Of a stretch of DNA of 64,000 nt, positions 35,701 through 50,700 are shown one piece after another. Below the pieces are notes generated by a model that saw only the letters and a program-made list of their open reading frames with translations, did no database searches and had not been told where the DNA came from. The position numbers and the translations under genes are program-made. The DNA lies in assembly GCA_030248215.1 (NCBI GenBank), contig JASANG010000987.1:1-64000 (forward strand). The letters run 5' to 3'. Each line of letters opens with the position of its first letter. Position 1 is the stretch's first letter. Source of the DNA: Enoplolaimus lenunculus. Lineage: Eukaryota > Nematoda > Enoplea > Enoplida > Thoracostomopsidae.

Positions 35701-38700
35701 GTATTCTCAAATGTGTGTAGTACCAACAAAAGTCAATAATGACTGTTTTTACAAGAGTATGCAACTGGGTTACATTCTGTGTAGAAAAATTGAACATCTT
35801 TTACATTTTCAAGCTGTATTCTCAAATGTGTGTAGTACCAACGAGAGTCAATAATGACTGTTTTTACAAGAGTATGCAACTGGGTTACATTCTGTGTAGA
35901 AAAATTGAACATCTTTTACATTTTCAAGCTGTATTCTCAAATGTGTGTAGTACCAACAAAAGTCAATAATGACTGTTTTTACAAGAGTATGCAACTGGGT
36001 TACATTCTGTGTAGAAAAATTGAACATCTTTTACATTTTCAAGCTGTATTCTCAAATGTGTGTAGTACCAACGAGAGTCAATAATGACTGTTTTTACAAG
36101 AGTATGCAACTGGGTTACATTCTGTGTAGAAAAATTGAACATCTTTTACATTTTCAAGCTGTATTCTCAAATGTGTGTAGTACCAACAAAAGTCAATAAT
36201 GACTGTTTTTACAAGAGTATGCAACTGGGTTACATTCTGTGTAGAAAAATTGAACATCTTTTACATTTTCAAGCTGTATTCTCAAATGTGTGTAGTACCA
36301 ACGAGAGTCAATAATGACTGTTTTTACAAGAGTATGCAACTGGGTTACATTCTGTGTAGAAAAATTGAACATCTTTTACATTTTCAAGCTGTATTCTCAA
36401 ATGTGTGTAGTACCAACAAAAGTCAATAATGACTGTTTTTACAAGAGTATGCAACTGGGTTACATTCTGTGTAGAAAAATTGAACATCTTTTACATTTTC
36501 AAGCTGTATTCTCAAATGTGTGTAGTACCAACGAGAGTCAATAATGACTGTTTTTACAAGAGTATGCAACTGGGTTACATTCTGTGTAGAAAAATTGAAC
36601 ATCTTTTACATTTTCAAGCTGTATTCTCAAATGTGTGTAGTACCAACAAAAGTCAATAATGACTGTTTTTACAAGAGTATGCAACTGGGTTACATTCTGT
36701 GTAGAAAAATTGAACATCTTTTACATTTTCAAGCTGTATTCTCAAATGTGTGTAGTACCAACGAGAGTCAATAATGACTGTTTTTACAAGAGTATGCAAC
36801 TGGGTTACATTCTGTGTAGAAAAATTGAACATCTTTTACATTTTCAAGCTGTATTCTCAAATGTGTGTAGTACCAACAAAAGTCAATAATGACTGTTTTT
36901 ACAAGAGTATGCAACTGGGTTACATTCTGTGTAGAATAATTGAACATCTTTTACATTTTCAAGCTGTATTCTCAAATGTGTGTAGTACCAACGAGAGTCA
37001 ATAATGACTGTTTTTACAAGAGTATGCAACTGGGTTACATTCTGTGTAGAAAAATTGAACATCTTTTACATTTTCAAGCTGTATTCTCAAATGTGTGTAG
37101 TACCAACGAGAGTCAATAATGACTCTTTTTACAAGAGTATGCAACTGGGATACATTCTGTGTAGAATAATTGAACATCTTTTACATTTTCAAGCTGTATT
37201 CTCAAATGTGTGTAGTACCAACGAGAGTCAATAATGACTCTTTTTACAAGAGTATGCAACTGGGTTACATTCTGTGTAGAATAATTGAACATCTTTTACA
37301 TTTTCAAGCTGTATTCTCAAATATGTGTAGTACCAACGAGAGTCAATAATGACTCTTTTTACAAGAGTATGCAACTGGGTTACATTCTGTGTAGAAAAAT
37401 TGAACATCTTTTACATTTTCAAGCTGTATTCTCAAATGTGTGTAGTACCAACGAGAGTCAAAAATGACTGTTTTTACAAGAGTATGCAACTGGGTTACAT
37501 TCTGTGTAGAAAAATTGAACATCTTTTACATTTTCAAGCTGTATTCTCAAATGTGTGTAGTACCAACGAGAGTCAATAATGACTCTTTTTACAAGAGTAT
37601 GCAACTGGGTTACATTCTGTGTAGAAAAATTGAACATCTTTTACATTTTCAAGCTGTATTCTCAAATGTGTGTAGTACCAACGAGAGTCAATAATGACTG
37701 TTTTTACAAGAGTATGCAACTGGGTTACATTCGGTGTAGAATAATTGAACATCTTTTACATTTTCAAGCTGTATTCTCAAATATGTGTAGTACCAACGAG
37801 AGTCAATAATGACTCTTTTTACAAGAGTATGCAACTGGGTTACATTCTGTGTAGAAAAATTGAACATCTTTTACATTTTCAAGCTGTATTCTCAAATGTG
37901 TGTAGTACCAACGAGAGTCAAAAATGACTGTTTTTACAAGAGTATGCAACTGGGTTACATTCTGTGTAGAAAAATTGAACATCTTTTACATTTTCAAGCT
38001 GTATTCTCAAATGTGTGTAGTACCAACGAGAGTCAATAATGACTCTTTTTACAAGAGTATGCAACTGGGTTACATTCTGTGTAGAAAAATTGAACATCTT
38101 TTACATTTTCAAGCTGTATTCTCAAATGTGTGTAGTACCAACGAGAGTCAATAATGACTGTTTTTACAAGAGTATGCAACTGGGTTACATTCGGTGTAGA
38201 AAAAAATGTACTCACAGCGCACGTTGCATTTTAGGCCTACATCCACTGTATTTAGATAGGGTACATCTTGTGTGAAACATGGAACTTTATGCATCCGGCA
38301 TCAAAGATGTCCCGCTTATAGTTTAATTTAGAAGTCTTGCATGTGATCGGGACCCCCTCTGACTAAGGAGGGTCGGCCAAAAACGCAATGCCCGGTGGTA
38401 CATTTTATACCATGCGCAATCTCAAGAGTTGCATACTTTTGTATCAAGCACTCGTGGTGGTATTTATTATTAAAGTTGACAGTATTAAATTTCTGAAACA
38501 AGCGAACTTTAAAAGCCTTGAATTTGAAACTTCTGCTAATTGTGGAATAAACTGGCGGTAATTTCTGTGATAAATTTTGAATCATTCAGTCAAATGGCTT
38601 ATAAGCTACATCATTTTTCACCAAATAGTAATAAATGCTACACACATTTAAGAATATGGACACTCAGCGAGGATATTAGCTAAGTAAGTCAAGATTCTAT

Positions 38701-41700
38701 TACGAGAACGTATAATTTTAAACGGAACACTTTTCTGTAAGCAAAAATGTTTGGAACTTTAGAAATAATTTGTCAAAGTTTAGCGATAAAAACGAGAAAA
38801 GAATGAAAAATAAATAAAAAAATGTTTTTGAATCAAAATTTACTTAAAACCGTTAAAGTTGTCCAAGAACATCCAATTGCAGGCTGGAACTATTTCAGCG
38901 CACAAGACACAATTATTCAACCGACACTTAATTATCAACATTTGCTGATTGGTGGCGAATCGGGATGGATTAGGATGTATCACATCGCGTCCCAAACTCA
39001 TGTTCGCAGTTTCCAAGGTAAGTTCTATTTTAATCGCTACGCCCTCCATTGTTTTGTATCACCAGGAATGGATGATTTTCACAAGAGTGTCCAACTGGGT
39101 ACATGGTGTGCACTGAACAATGCGCCGAGCGCACGGTGCGTTTTTAGCCTACCCCACGCTTATTTGGGAAGGTACGTTGGACCAACATTTTTATTTTAGG
39201 TAAAGCCGCTTCGATTGTATTTTAACTCCTATGTTTATTATGTGGTTTAAGTAGTCTGGTACACTTTGTGCCATGCACTATCGCGGAAAATGTACACTCT
39301 TCTGCTGGTGGACATAGTCCACTTTGGTAGCACCTATAGCAAGTTTAGCAATAAAATGTACTAGTCGTCCAACTTTGCGCAATGAGCAAAAGTGTTAGTG
39401 AACGCAAAAAATCGGTATGCAGACTTTCGAATTGTAGATCAACCCGTCCATGTGCTATAAACTATTGTAAACAAAGTACTTATGCTGGAAACATGCCCAA
39501 AATACATATGTGGGCGTTCAAACTTTAATAATATAGATGTAATATTTCGCCAATAAATTGCTGAAAAGTAAATTTTTCACTCAAAAATTGGAAAAATGTA
39601 ACTTTTTCCACAAAAATGCTAAAATATAATTTTTCGCTAAAAATGCTAAATTTATAATTTTCACTCAGAAACACGAAAATGTAGTTTTTGATGCACAACA
39701 CTAAAAAAATTTTGTGGCTTAAAATTTGTAAGTCTGTAGTTTTTTGCACAAACAAGGGGAAAATGTAATGTTTTATGCTGAAATTTAATTTTTACTCAAA
39801 AATGTCAACGTCAAAAATACAATTTTTGTTCAAAACTTTTTATATGAAATATTTGCTCAGAAATGCCAAAATTTAATTTTTGGTCAAAAATGCTAAAATA
39901 TAATTTTTCGCTTAAAAATACTAAAATATAGTTTTTAGTCACAAATCACTGTACATTCAAAACACTTTTTCGGAGCCAACTAAATATCTTAATTTCCTTT
40001 AATCTTAATTCATTCCTGCGTTCATAATTTTAAAAACAAATTCTTGGTTTAATATAAATTATTTAAATACAGAAAGACCGTAGAATTTATTGCTGATCTG
40101 AGTATTGATTCCTCAATAAAAGACTGCATCTGTCATAAATCATTGTTGGTGTTTGTTGTTTTATTTTCAGCTCATTTGTGTGCAGTAACCGGCATTCAAT
40201 TGGGTCAGAGTGGAAAATTTTTTGTTACCTGTGGCAAAGATATGACACTGAAAGCGTGGGATATTGTACAATGTGGTTGTATGCGAACCTATACGTAAGC
40301 ATTTTTCATAAATTCTTCTACATGTCAAAACGCTATTTTAGCATTAATATAAACGTTTTTTCAAAAATGTAAAAGCGATTTCTATATATTTTACCCTTAT
40401 GCAATTTTAACTATTTCACCATATAATTAAAAGAATTTGGGTGTACCGAGAGGGGTTTCCGGTGGGAAGGAACGGTGTCCCCCCGATTTAAATTTTTTGA
40501 ATGTCTGGCAAATGTACTGCTTGATGTTCAATGAACGTTAATGGTCTCGGAATTCAATATTAAAAGCCATTGTTTTCCCCAGTATTTCGGCGATTTGCTG
40601 TCAAACAGTCTAAGTTTCTGACTACGTAACAGGTTAGAATCGTCCTTCCAGGTACACTGTAAATTCCAATGAAATGATTAATCAACTCAACTAGAGAGTT
40701 GGTTATTTGTGAGTTTATCACAGTAAACATTAACTCACTCTGATTTGAGTTGATTCGCACTCTGAATTTACTTGATATTCCGGATAATTTAAATAATTAA
40801 GTCAGAGTGAGGCTTATTGACTCACAATTCTGAGTTCTGAAAGTCCTAACTCAGACTGAGCAATTCAACTCATTCTGAGTTAAAATCAACTCACTGGAAT
40901 TTACAGTGAACTAAAGTGTTAGTAGTTTGTCTGTTAGAAACAGAAATTTAGTTCGTTTTATACCGAACTATAAAAACTAGTTTATGTCCGATTAACGCCA
41001 CATGTGTTCTTGGACTTTTCCAATTGGTTGTATATTAGCTTGCAGTTAGGTTATTTGCCAAATCTCATTGTTAACTGGTGACAGATGCTATGGTTATTTA
41101 AGAATGTTGCTGTATTTTTCTGGTTCTCTGATGTATCTAACCAGTCGACGACCGATGTTGTCATTTTCGAACCATAATAGGTTGAATACTAAGAAATTTG
41201 ACACATTTTCTGCACGTGATTGGTCATAGCAAGACTGGATGATCCCTTAAACAAGAGTATGCAAAACGTCTTGTTTTGCATGGAACTAAATCTACCAGCA
41301 CTCGTTGCGTTTTGGTCCTACCCCTCTCATTGTGGGGGCTCAATTTTACGTTCATTACACGTGTATCCGCCAGCCAACACCGAAAATGTAATCGAACCAC
41401 TTTTCAGTATATGAAAACAGCACATGAATTTCAGCATCTATGAAGATTTTGACACCCCCCAAATATGGGGGGTAAGCCAAAAATGCAACGCGCGCTGGGT
41501 ACATTTTTTTCTACATAGAATGTACCCAGTTGCATACTCTTGTTAAAGGATATCATGCACTCTTGGTCATAGTATTTGATTAACCTAATCGCTAACTGGT
41601 GATAGGTGCTATATTCATTTGAGAATACTTTTTAGCCGTTTCAAAATTGTATTACCCGCCTGTGTTGATAAACAGGTGTTGTAACGTTCGAACCACTCAA

Positions 41701-44700
41701 AAATAAACTTCAAAATTTAGCACATTTTTTCACATTTGATTTGTCGCATAGTATTTGACAAAATTCATCGCTAACCGGTGATAGGTGCTATATTCATTTG
41801 AGAATACTTTTTAGCCGTTTCAAAATTGTATTACCCGCCTGTGTTGATAAACAGGTGTTGTAACGTTCGAACCACTCAAAAATAAACTTCAAAATTTAGC
41901 ACATTTTTCACATTTGATTTGTCGCGTAGTATTTGACAAAATTGATCGCTAACTGGTGATAGGTGCTATATTCATTTGAGAATATTATAATTTTATTGTT
42001 TTCAGACCACATTCGAAAACAATAACATGCTTTATGATCACAGGAGACGATGAGCGACTCGTAACAGGGTCATTGGATCAAACGGTTAAAATTGTTTGTG
42101 TCAAATCTGGCCGTGTTCTTAAAGTATTCGGTCAACACAACTGCGCAATTCATGCGTTGACTTTAACTGAAGACAATGAAATATTGATAACAGGTGACTT
42201 CTCTCATCGGGCAGGGGGGTCCCACAACTGTTCTTGGAGGGGTCGTTGAGCGCTTGTACCCCCAGATTTAAAAGATGTTGGTCGGACGCAAGTATGAGAT
42301 ATATTCTATCCCACACGAAGCCAAACGCTGACTGGTACTATTTTGAAGGAGAATCCGCGTCAATGTCTGTGCCAGAAACATTTGACGCAGTCCTGTGTGA
42401 TATATCAGAATGAAAAAAACTCGCGAGCGAAACGAACGAGAAGCCAAACGCAATTTAGTCTGAAACATTATACAAATTTTAGTTTTGATCTTTGTTGTAT
42501 AGTCGTCGCCTTACACTGTAAATTCCAATAAGTTGATTAATCATTTCAGTTAGCGAGTTGGTTATTTCTGAATTAATATCAGTAAACATTACCGCACTCT
42601 GTGTTGAGTTGATTCTCACTGTGAGTTGAGTTGACTCTGGCTGAGTTGATTAAATAACTCAGAATGAATTGAATCAACTCAAAATTTGTGAGTTCTGATC
42701 GTCCTAACGCAGACTGAGTGATTCAACTCATGCTGAGTTAAAATCAACTCACTGAAATTTACAATGATAGTTGACTGGTCTACTATTTTTAGGTGCTGAC
42801 GATTTCTGCGTACGTGCTTGGAACGTCGCATCTGGTGCAATTATCTATCAAATATCTGGTTTAATGGCACCTGTTATTGGGTTACGTCTGTCGTGGAACG
42901 ATGCGTTTTTGCTTGTTGCTTGCGGTGATGAAAGTTTGCACGTAATGTCACTAATTACTGGTTCACAGCTGCACCAGATTACAGAAGATATTGGAATGGT
43001 AGGTTCGGTATCACGACCATTTCGGCACCTAACAACTGGCCACTCGATCAATTTGTAACCTGAAATTTTATCGACTCTACAATTCGTCGCATGTCATTAT
43101 GTTTAGGCTCCGGTTTAAGCTGTTAGGATTACGTTTAAGGTTATGCTTGCATGTATTAGAAGGCTTTAGGACACAGTTGGGCGATAAGGTTGTAAGTTGT
43201 CGGGCGATGAATTGTCGTGATTCTCAGTAGGTTCAGCAAAGTTTATTTGAACTGAGACGACTGGTCGTATTTTCAACTGTGTGTAGCATCTATTGTCAGT
43301 TTGTAACAGAATATCAAACAATGGATTGAACTGTAAATGTTCAAACTCGGGTGTTGTACATTTCCCCACACAGAATTAGATTTAGGCTTAGGTTTCGTAG
43401 AAAGTGTACCTGAGTGTATGTTTCAACCGAAACTTCTGGCTAAAAGCCTTAACCTAAGCCTAACTGTAAGCATAAGCCTAAGCCGCATCCTTAAATATGG
43501 GAGAAAGTGTACAAGAACCGGAAATCTTGTAACTTTAGTAGTTTAGATGTTATGAAAAAAATTGTCATTTTCGCAGCAAACCTTTTCCATCATACATATA
43601 GACATTGTGTGATGGACGTCTATTTGGCCAGGTTAGCAACTATATAGTTTCAAGTATTAATTGTTGAGGGTGGCACAAACAACTACTCGGACCAGTGACC
43701 AAAGGGGGCCAGGTGGGCTAAACTCTCTTGGAAAAATTTTGGACCCTTTAGAAAATTTTCAACCTTGCTTGTAAGTCATCGAATTTCCTTGTATGCCTCT
43801 CCTGAAAAAATCTTGGCTCCCCCTTAGAAAATGATCAACCTTGCTCCTAAGTCATCGAAATTCCTTGTATGCCTCTTCTGGAAGAAAGTTAGCCCCCACC
43901 TAGCAAGGTGAACTGTCTGCGGGTGTGATACTACTGTTCAAAACTCAGGAACTGTATCGTTAAAAATTTTTTTCTACTCTGAAATTCTGGAACAGTTTCA
44001 AACTTGCATTCAGTCCAGCTACGAATAGTCATGAAAGAGACTATTTTTGCTAAACTTGCAGTTGCAAAGATTTTGTGCAAACTTCTGCATAAATAATTTT
44101 TTACGATTTTTTTATATTTTTGTTAAATTTTAATTCAATTTTTATTTTATTTCAGGTTAGCGCAATGGCAGTTGCTCACGACGATTGTCAAGTCTACATT
44201 GGGACCAGTAAAGGTGTCTTGCATACGTATGATATACACAATGCAAATCATCTGAGAGCATACGAAAACTACTGGCTATCTGGAACCAAACCAATTTCAT
44301 CTGCAAAGGTATATTTTCATTTAGTATTTTTGGTTTTGGTACAATTTTTCCCTGCAAAACTAAACATTAAAGCTTACTCAAGTATAGGTTTAGGTTCAGT
44401 CTAATAATTAAAGGTTTCACTGTAAATTCCAGTGACTTGATTTTAACTCAGAATGAGTTGAGTTCACTCAAAACGCTGAGCTCTGATTTGACTCATTCTG
44501 AGTTAATTAATCAACTCACCTGGAATTACATCAGCTCAGAGTGAGTTAATGTTTACTGTTATTAACTCAGAAATGAACAAAAATAACTAATTCTCTCCCT
44601 GAGTTGTTTCATCAACTCATTGGAATTTTAAACTGTATGTTTAGGTAAATCGTTTTTGAAACCTTACAAACAAAGTCTCTAAGCCTAAGTTTGTACCTAA

Positions 44701-47700
44701 ACCTACGCCTCTGGGGAGTTTGGGTGGAGCTACAGAGTAAATTCTAATGAGTTGATTAAATACTCAGCTACAGAGTTAGTTATTTTTGAGTTAATAACAG
44801 TAAACATTAACTCATCCTGAGTTGAGTTGATTCCCAATTTAAGTTCAGTTGATTCCAGATGAGTTAAATGAATAACTCAGAGTGAGTTTTATTGACTCAG
44901 AATTCTGAGTTCTGAAAGTCCTAAGCCGGTGTAGGTAAATTTCGCTCTCCTTCCTGGTCCAATAGAAATGTTTTAGACCCAGTTCAAAAACTTTATATCT
45001 ACGACATGCCCGTTCTAAATTACTTTGGGCCCCCATATTATGTTGAGCTGTCTACAGGCCTGTGTATAGGCACGGGTAGGGCAACGGCCAATGTCAGGAT
45101 GACATTAAAGGTACCAATGTGTGATATATCCTCTTACGGAATTTCTGACGAAGCGTCAAAAACACGCTTGTTCTGGCTTAACAATTTTCTCACTTACTTC
45201 GCTCGCTCGCAAAAATACCGTTTACACGAACCTGAGGTTACACCTTCCCGAAACGATATTTTAGCTACGGTTCTAAATGTGATACCAGTACTGCGTTTAC
45301 TTTCAGCTTTCGTCCGACGGACGATTTATAATCACAGCCGGTGGCGACGAAATACAAGTCTGGCACGTGCCACGACGGTCCTATATCGATACTGCCCCTG
45401 CGTATTCGTTCGCAAACGGTTTCATCAAAAACGGCTACTCCTACAAACCGGCCTACGCCCCGAAAGGAAGCGCTGCCGCCCCGTGCGGATCAAAATATTC
45501 GCGTCTACCGAGTCAAAGTTCAGTGGGTGGAGGAACAGATCATGGATCAGCAACAACAACGACAACAACAACTGCAGCAGATACAAAGAAGACTCCGTTG
45601 TTTAAAAATATCGCTAGCGGTCTGATGTCAGGAAAAAGTGCAATTAGCAACGAAGAAACAAATGCCAGTAGCAAATCGTTGTTCGGCAGCAAAGGATCAA
45701 AAACGTCAAACGCAAACGCCGCTGATTCTGCAATGAACGTTGCCGCCACAAGCGACGCGGTGCAACATATTGTCAACGCGATATCGATGGCTGATAATGG
45801 AAAACTTGCGGTTGCAGGTAAAAGCTTTATTCACACGTGCAAGCTGTTTGCTACGAGAAGTTGCAGCTGCAATTTGGACTTTCAAATTTTGTACAAAATC
45901 CTATTCGAAAAACTTACAGCTGCAAATAATTCATTAAAAATCATAGCTATAAATTTAGTTCACATGTGTGAATAACCATACAAGTTCAATGAATATATTG
46001 CAGCGGCTTTGTCATTGGCTGATGAAAAAAAATGCGAGTTCTGCGTGCAATTTGCAGATGCACGTTCTCGCAGCAAAAACTTGCACTTGTGGATAGGGCT
46101 TTACTGTCAAAAATAATAATTTTTCGACGAGCGTGATTCTGAGATTTGGAGAAAGGCATATCAAATACTTAAATATGCATGCAGTAGCGGATCCAAAAAT
46201 TTTTGCTGGGGGGGCTCGTCACCGGTTTCAAATTGATTACGAATATGCAGTATCGTACAAAACTAATTTTTGCTATATTCGTCGATTGGTGCACTTGTTT
46301 ACAGCAGCCATCGACGGTATTTCAACCGACAGAAATACCGTCGATTGCTGTTGCAAACAAATGCACCAATCGACGACTATAGAAAAAATACTGTCGATGA
46401 CAAATTTCAATTTTTAATGGAAAAATTCTCAGTTGGTATCGTTAAAATAATAGGTTTTTGAATAAAAACACATTTCGATGCAATCAAACATCGTTTTGCT
46501 AAAATAATAAGACATCGATGTGGTTACATAAGTTTTCAATAATTCATACTCATATTTCTGAAAAATTCTCAGCAATAAAAGTCTTGAATTTAAAACATTT
46601 ATGTCTGCATAACGAAAACGGAAACGCACACCGATTTTTACTGTGAACGGAAATGAATATCCGGTTACACCCTGACCAGCGCTAATTTAAAATACCGAAG
46701 ATTTGAAATTTATGTGAGTTTCGCGAAGCGTTTTATGTTTTGTACTTGGGGGTCGAAAGGTGGATGTCCGTCCGTCCGTCTGTCCGTCTGTCCGTCTGTC
46801 CGTCCGAAAAGAATCTCAGGAACGGCTGAACCGATTTTGATAAACTTTTTTGTTTGATAGCCAATTATCCTGTGGTATTAACCTCGCATTGGGCTTTTAA
46901 AATTTTAAGCCGTTTATTAGCTACAGGCTAATTTGCATAATTAAGCCTAAATTAGGACTTTCCACAATATTTCACTAATTATTACAGTTAGAAGCAATCT
47001 AATTTTAGCATTAAAGGGTTTTTGGGTGCAAGGAATCTGCGTAGTCTGTTTACAAACCTCCAAAACCGATAATTGAGCAGTTAGCTAATAGATAATTTGC
47101 ATATTAGCATAGTTTATTAGCCTAGATTAGAACTTTTTACAATATTTAACTAATTATTAAGGTTAAAAGCAATATAATTTCAGCACTAAAGGGTTTTTAG
47201 GTACGAGGAATTTGAACAAATAACTTACAAACATCCAAAATCGATAATTGGATAGTTAGCTAATAGCTAATTTGCATATTAGCTTAATTGACAAGATAGA
47301 ACTAGGACTTTTTAAATTATTTCAATAATTATTAGGGTTTACTGAAGGTTTTTGGGTGTGAGGCATCTGAACAAATAACTTACAAACATCCAAAATCGAT
47401 AATTGGATAGTTAGCTAATAGCTAATTTGCATATTAGCTTAATTGACAAGACAGAACTAGGACTTTTTAAATTATTCCAAAAATTATTAGGGTGTCTGAA
47501 GGGTTTTTGAGTGCGAGGAATCTGAGGAAATTGCTTACAAACCTCCAAAACCGATAAATTAATAGTTAGCTAATAACTAATTTGCATATTACCTTAATTG
47601 CTTACGTGTGTTCGAGCTTCGCTCAATAAATGTAGTCCCACTACGACTGGTACTGTAGTGACCCGATTAAGAGGGGGTACTGATATTTATTTGGCCTCTC

Positions 47701-50700
47701 CGGAAGGTACCCCCTGTTATTCGGTTACGGACTGTTATGTATTTTTAACCCACGCACCGGCACCCTTCGTTACAGAAATATATCCGGTAGTGCAACTGTC
47801 CGTTTAATAAAACGTTTGTCTTATGTTAATAGCTTGAGCGATAATGTAATGTTACACTTAGGAATGTACTTTCAAAATTCAAGTACGCTTTAAAGGTTCA
47901 AACTCATCTTTATTGGTCCTGGAGCCATTTATGCTCTACGATTAGGGATAATTGAGATTTATCGACTTTAATTAGGGTTTAGGTACTACGTCCGCTTACG
48001 GACTCTCATTACGGATACGGAATCCTATTGATTAGGACTCAAAATGGGGACCCCCTTCATTGCCCCCCTTTCTTATTCGGGTCACTACAGTAGTTTATGT
48101 TCTATTCGTTGAATTTCAGGTTTCAAAGACGGTATTGTCGAGTGTTGGGATACTGAAATTTGCCGCCAGTTGTGGAACCGATTTTGCGGTGTTTCAAATT
48201 CACGAACGAACTCAACTGCATGCATTGCAGTAACTGCAGTTGCGTTCAGTCGCGATGCGCAATTAATTGCAGTTGGTTGCGAAAGTGCGAACGTTGTCCT
48301 GCTCAAAGTAACTGACGGTGGCTTTGTACGGTGTTATTCGGTACGTCATATATCAGTTTCTCTTAAATTTACCAAAAATTGTAATTGCGTCTAAATTCTG
48401 ATTGGCTGAGAGGATAAAGGGGTGGATTGTGGAACCAGGGGCTATTAATTTAATGCCTACCAGTTCCGATTGTAAGATGATGAGTGGGTTTCTGAGATCA
48501 TACTTAAGTATTTACTTAAATTATACGTTAGTAATAACTTTAAGTCGATTACTTGATTATAGTACGTAATAGTAGATAAAAACTACAATCCGGCGGTTTT
48601 ATCTACTCTTAAATTTTCGAGAAAAAACAAACGAACGCCAAATGTGAGCCATTGTCATAACAAGAAAGTAACAGATTTTGCTTTATATTAAGAAGGTACG
48701 GTGAGTGTACAATTTCAGTTTGGTCAAAGTAAACCTGAACTGTTAATCTGTAATATCACATTCAGTTAGCAACGTAAATAGTTACTTTATTTTAGTAAGA
48801 TTTTAATACCCACCAAATGATTATGTAATATTTAGCACGTACTTAAGTACTAAGTTGTACTTTAAGTAGGGTTTCCGAAACCCAGCCTATATCTCGCTTT
48901 CTGAACAAAATTTACACCCGTTTCTGCTTGGAGACTGGCGAAGCATAAATTGCATATTACTTGAAAATGTCCTGCCAAACCTCGAACATTAATTGTAGGG
49001 TATTAATATATTTGGTTATTATCACAAAACCAAAGGTGAAAGTTTCCAGAGATGAGAGTCTTGGTCTGGGTTTCGGCAAGTGAATTTAACCGACACCGCC
49101 TATCCCTGAATTGGTCTCAACGTACATTTATAGGTCACATGAGCTCCATTGTTGAATTTAGTTAAATGACGTCAGATTCACGTCAAAAATAGCGTCATAG
49201 CCGTGTCATAAAGTTACGGTTTTTGTAATCATCGAAATTGATGCTATACGCTGCTTTTGTTGTCTGTTGAATTTCGAAACATAAAAGTATCCACCGCCGG
49301 TGCAAAATCGCTCTGTCTCGGCAAGCCTTTTGCGTCGAGAACTTGCAGCTGCAATGTGCAATTGCATGTTTTGAATTCAAAACTTGCAGCTGCAATGTGC
49401 AATTGCCGGTTTTCAATCTAAACGTGCAAATGCAATGTGCAATTGCACGTTTTGAATTCAAAACATGCAGCTGCACTGTGCAATTGCACGTTTTGAATTC
49501 AAAACTGGCATCTGCAATGTGCAATTGCACGTTTTGAATTTAAAACTTGCATCTGCAATGTGCAATTGCACGTTTTGAATTCAAAACTGGCATCTGCAAT
49601 GTGCAATTGCCGGTTTTAAATCTAAACGTGCAACTGCAATGTGCTGCACACGTTTTCTATCCAAAGCATGCAACTGCAATGTGCAATTGCCGATTTTGAT
49701 TGGAGTTCAAAACTTGCAGCTGCAATGTGCAATCACACGTCTTGTTTCCAAAATTTGCAGCTGCAACTAGCACGTTCAAACGAGAACTTGCAACTGTAAT
49801 TTGCTACTGTGAGGAGTTTCATTGATGGGTTTTTAAATAAAACTTGCAGCAGCAAATTCCAGCTGCAAGTTCTTTCAGTCAAAAATTTGCACGTGTGAAT
49901 GGGACTTAATATTTTTTCCAGGATCATGACGCATCAATCGTTCGTCTTCAATCGCTATCGGAACGTCATCGAATCTTAAGCGTCGATGCATCAGGATCAG
50001 CGCGCATTTGGTGCTACTATACTTTGGATTTGTTTCAATCAATTTACGGTGGCATTGGAGGCGACCCTGGACCAACCACTGGAGCAAATTCTGCAGGTCT
50101 CACCATGACTGCATTGAACGCTTCGGATTATGCCGTCAATATTGCATTCAGCGGGGCTTATGAATTAATACGTGTATCGTGGAACGATGCTGAAATTATT
50201 GCCAGATCTACGGTGGCAAAAGAGTAAGTAACCTTAGGAGGGGGCAGGAAGATTTTTGAGGCCAGATGAATCAGACCCCCTTTTGAAGAATTTTGCCCTA
50301 CACACAAAGTTGTCTAACTTGCTTCTAAGTCGAAAATTTTTTACGCTTTGTTCTTAAGGAAGGTGAGCTGGCTACTGCCTGCTCTCACACTTTCAGTTGT
50401 TAATGGAGTCAAACGCTTTTCCAGATTGTGCTTAAGCGTAAGGGTTGCGCTATACTTTTTAATTATTTTAAAATATCGTCCATCGCCGTCCCTGGCCGTG
50501 CGTCAGGATGCGGTATCGTACGACAATTACTCACGTATGATACCGTAAGTATGGTGACGCGACAAGTATAGCGCATCCCTAAGTCGATGCGAAAGCTTAA
50601 AGCCCTATTCACACGTGCAAGTTTTTGCAGCAAAAACTTGCACGTGCAGCTTGCATGTGCAAGTTTGGTCACAAAGCAGCTTTGTAGTTCTTGCAGCTGG

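Noticed and set aside
35509-38275. Series of about 20 open frames of 60 to 78 codons, nearly identical, every 115 bases
   Set aside because: They are the 115-bp satellite read in two frames. The period is not a multiple of three, there is no start or splice context, and they lie in an intron.
45006-45605. A 199-codon plus-strand frame overlapping an NWD-like exon
   Set aside because: Out of frame with the WD40 blade that starts at 45307. Its first half is intron.
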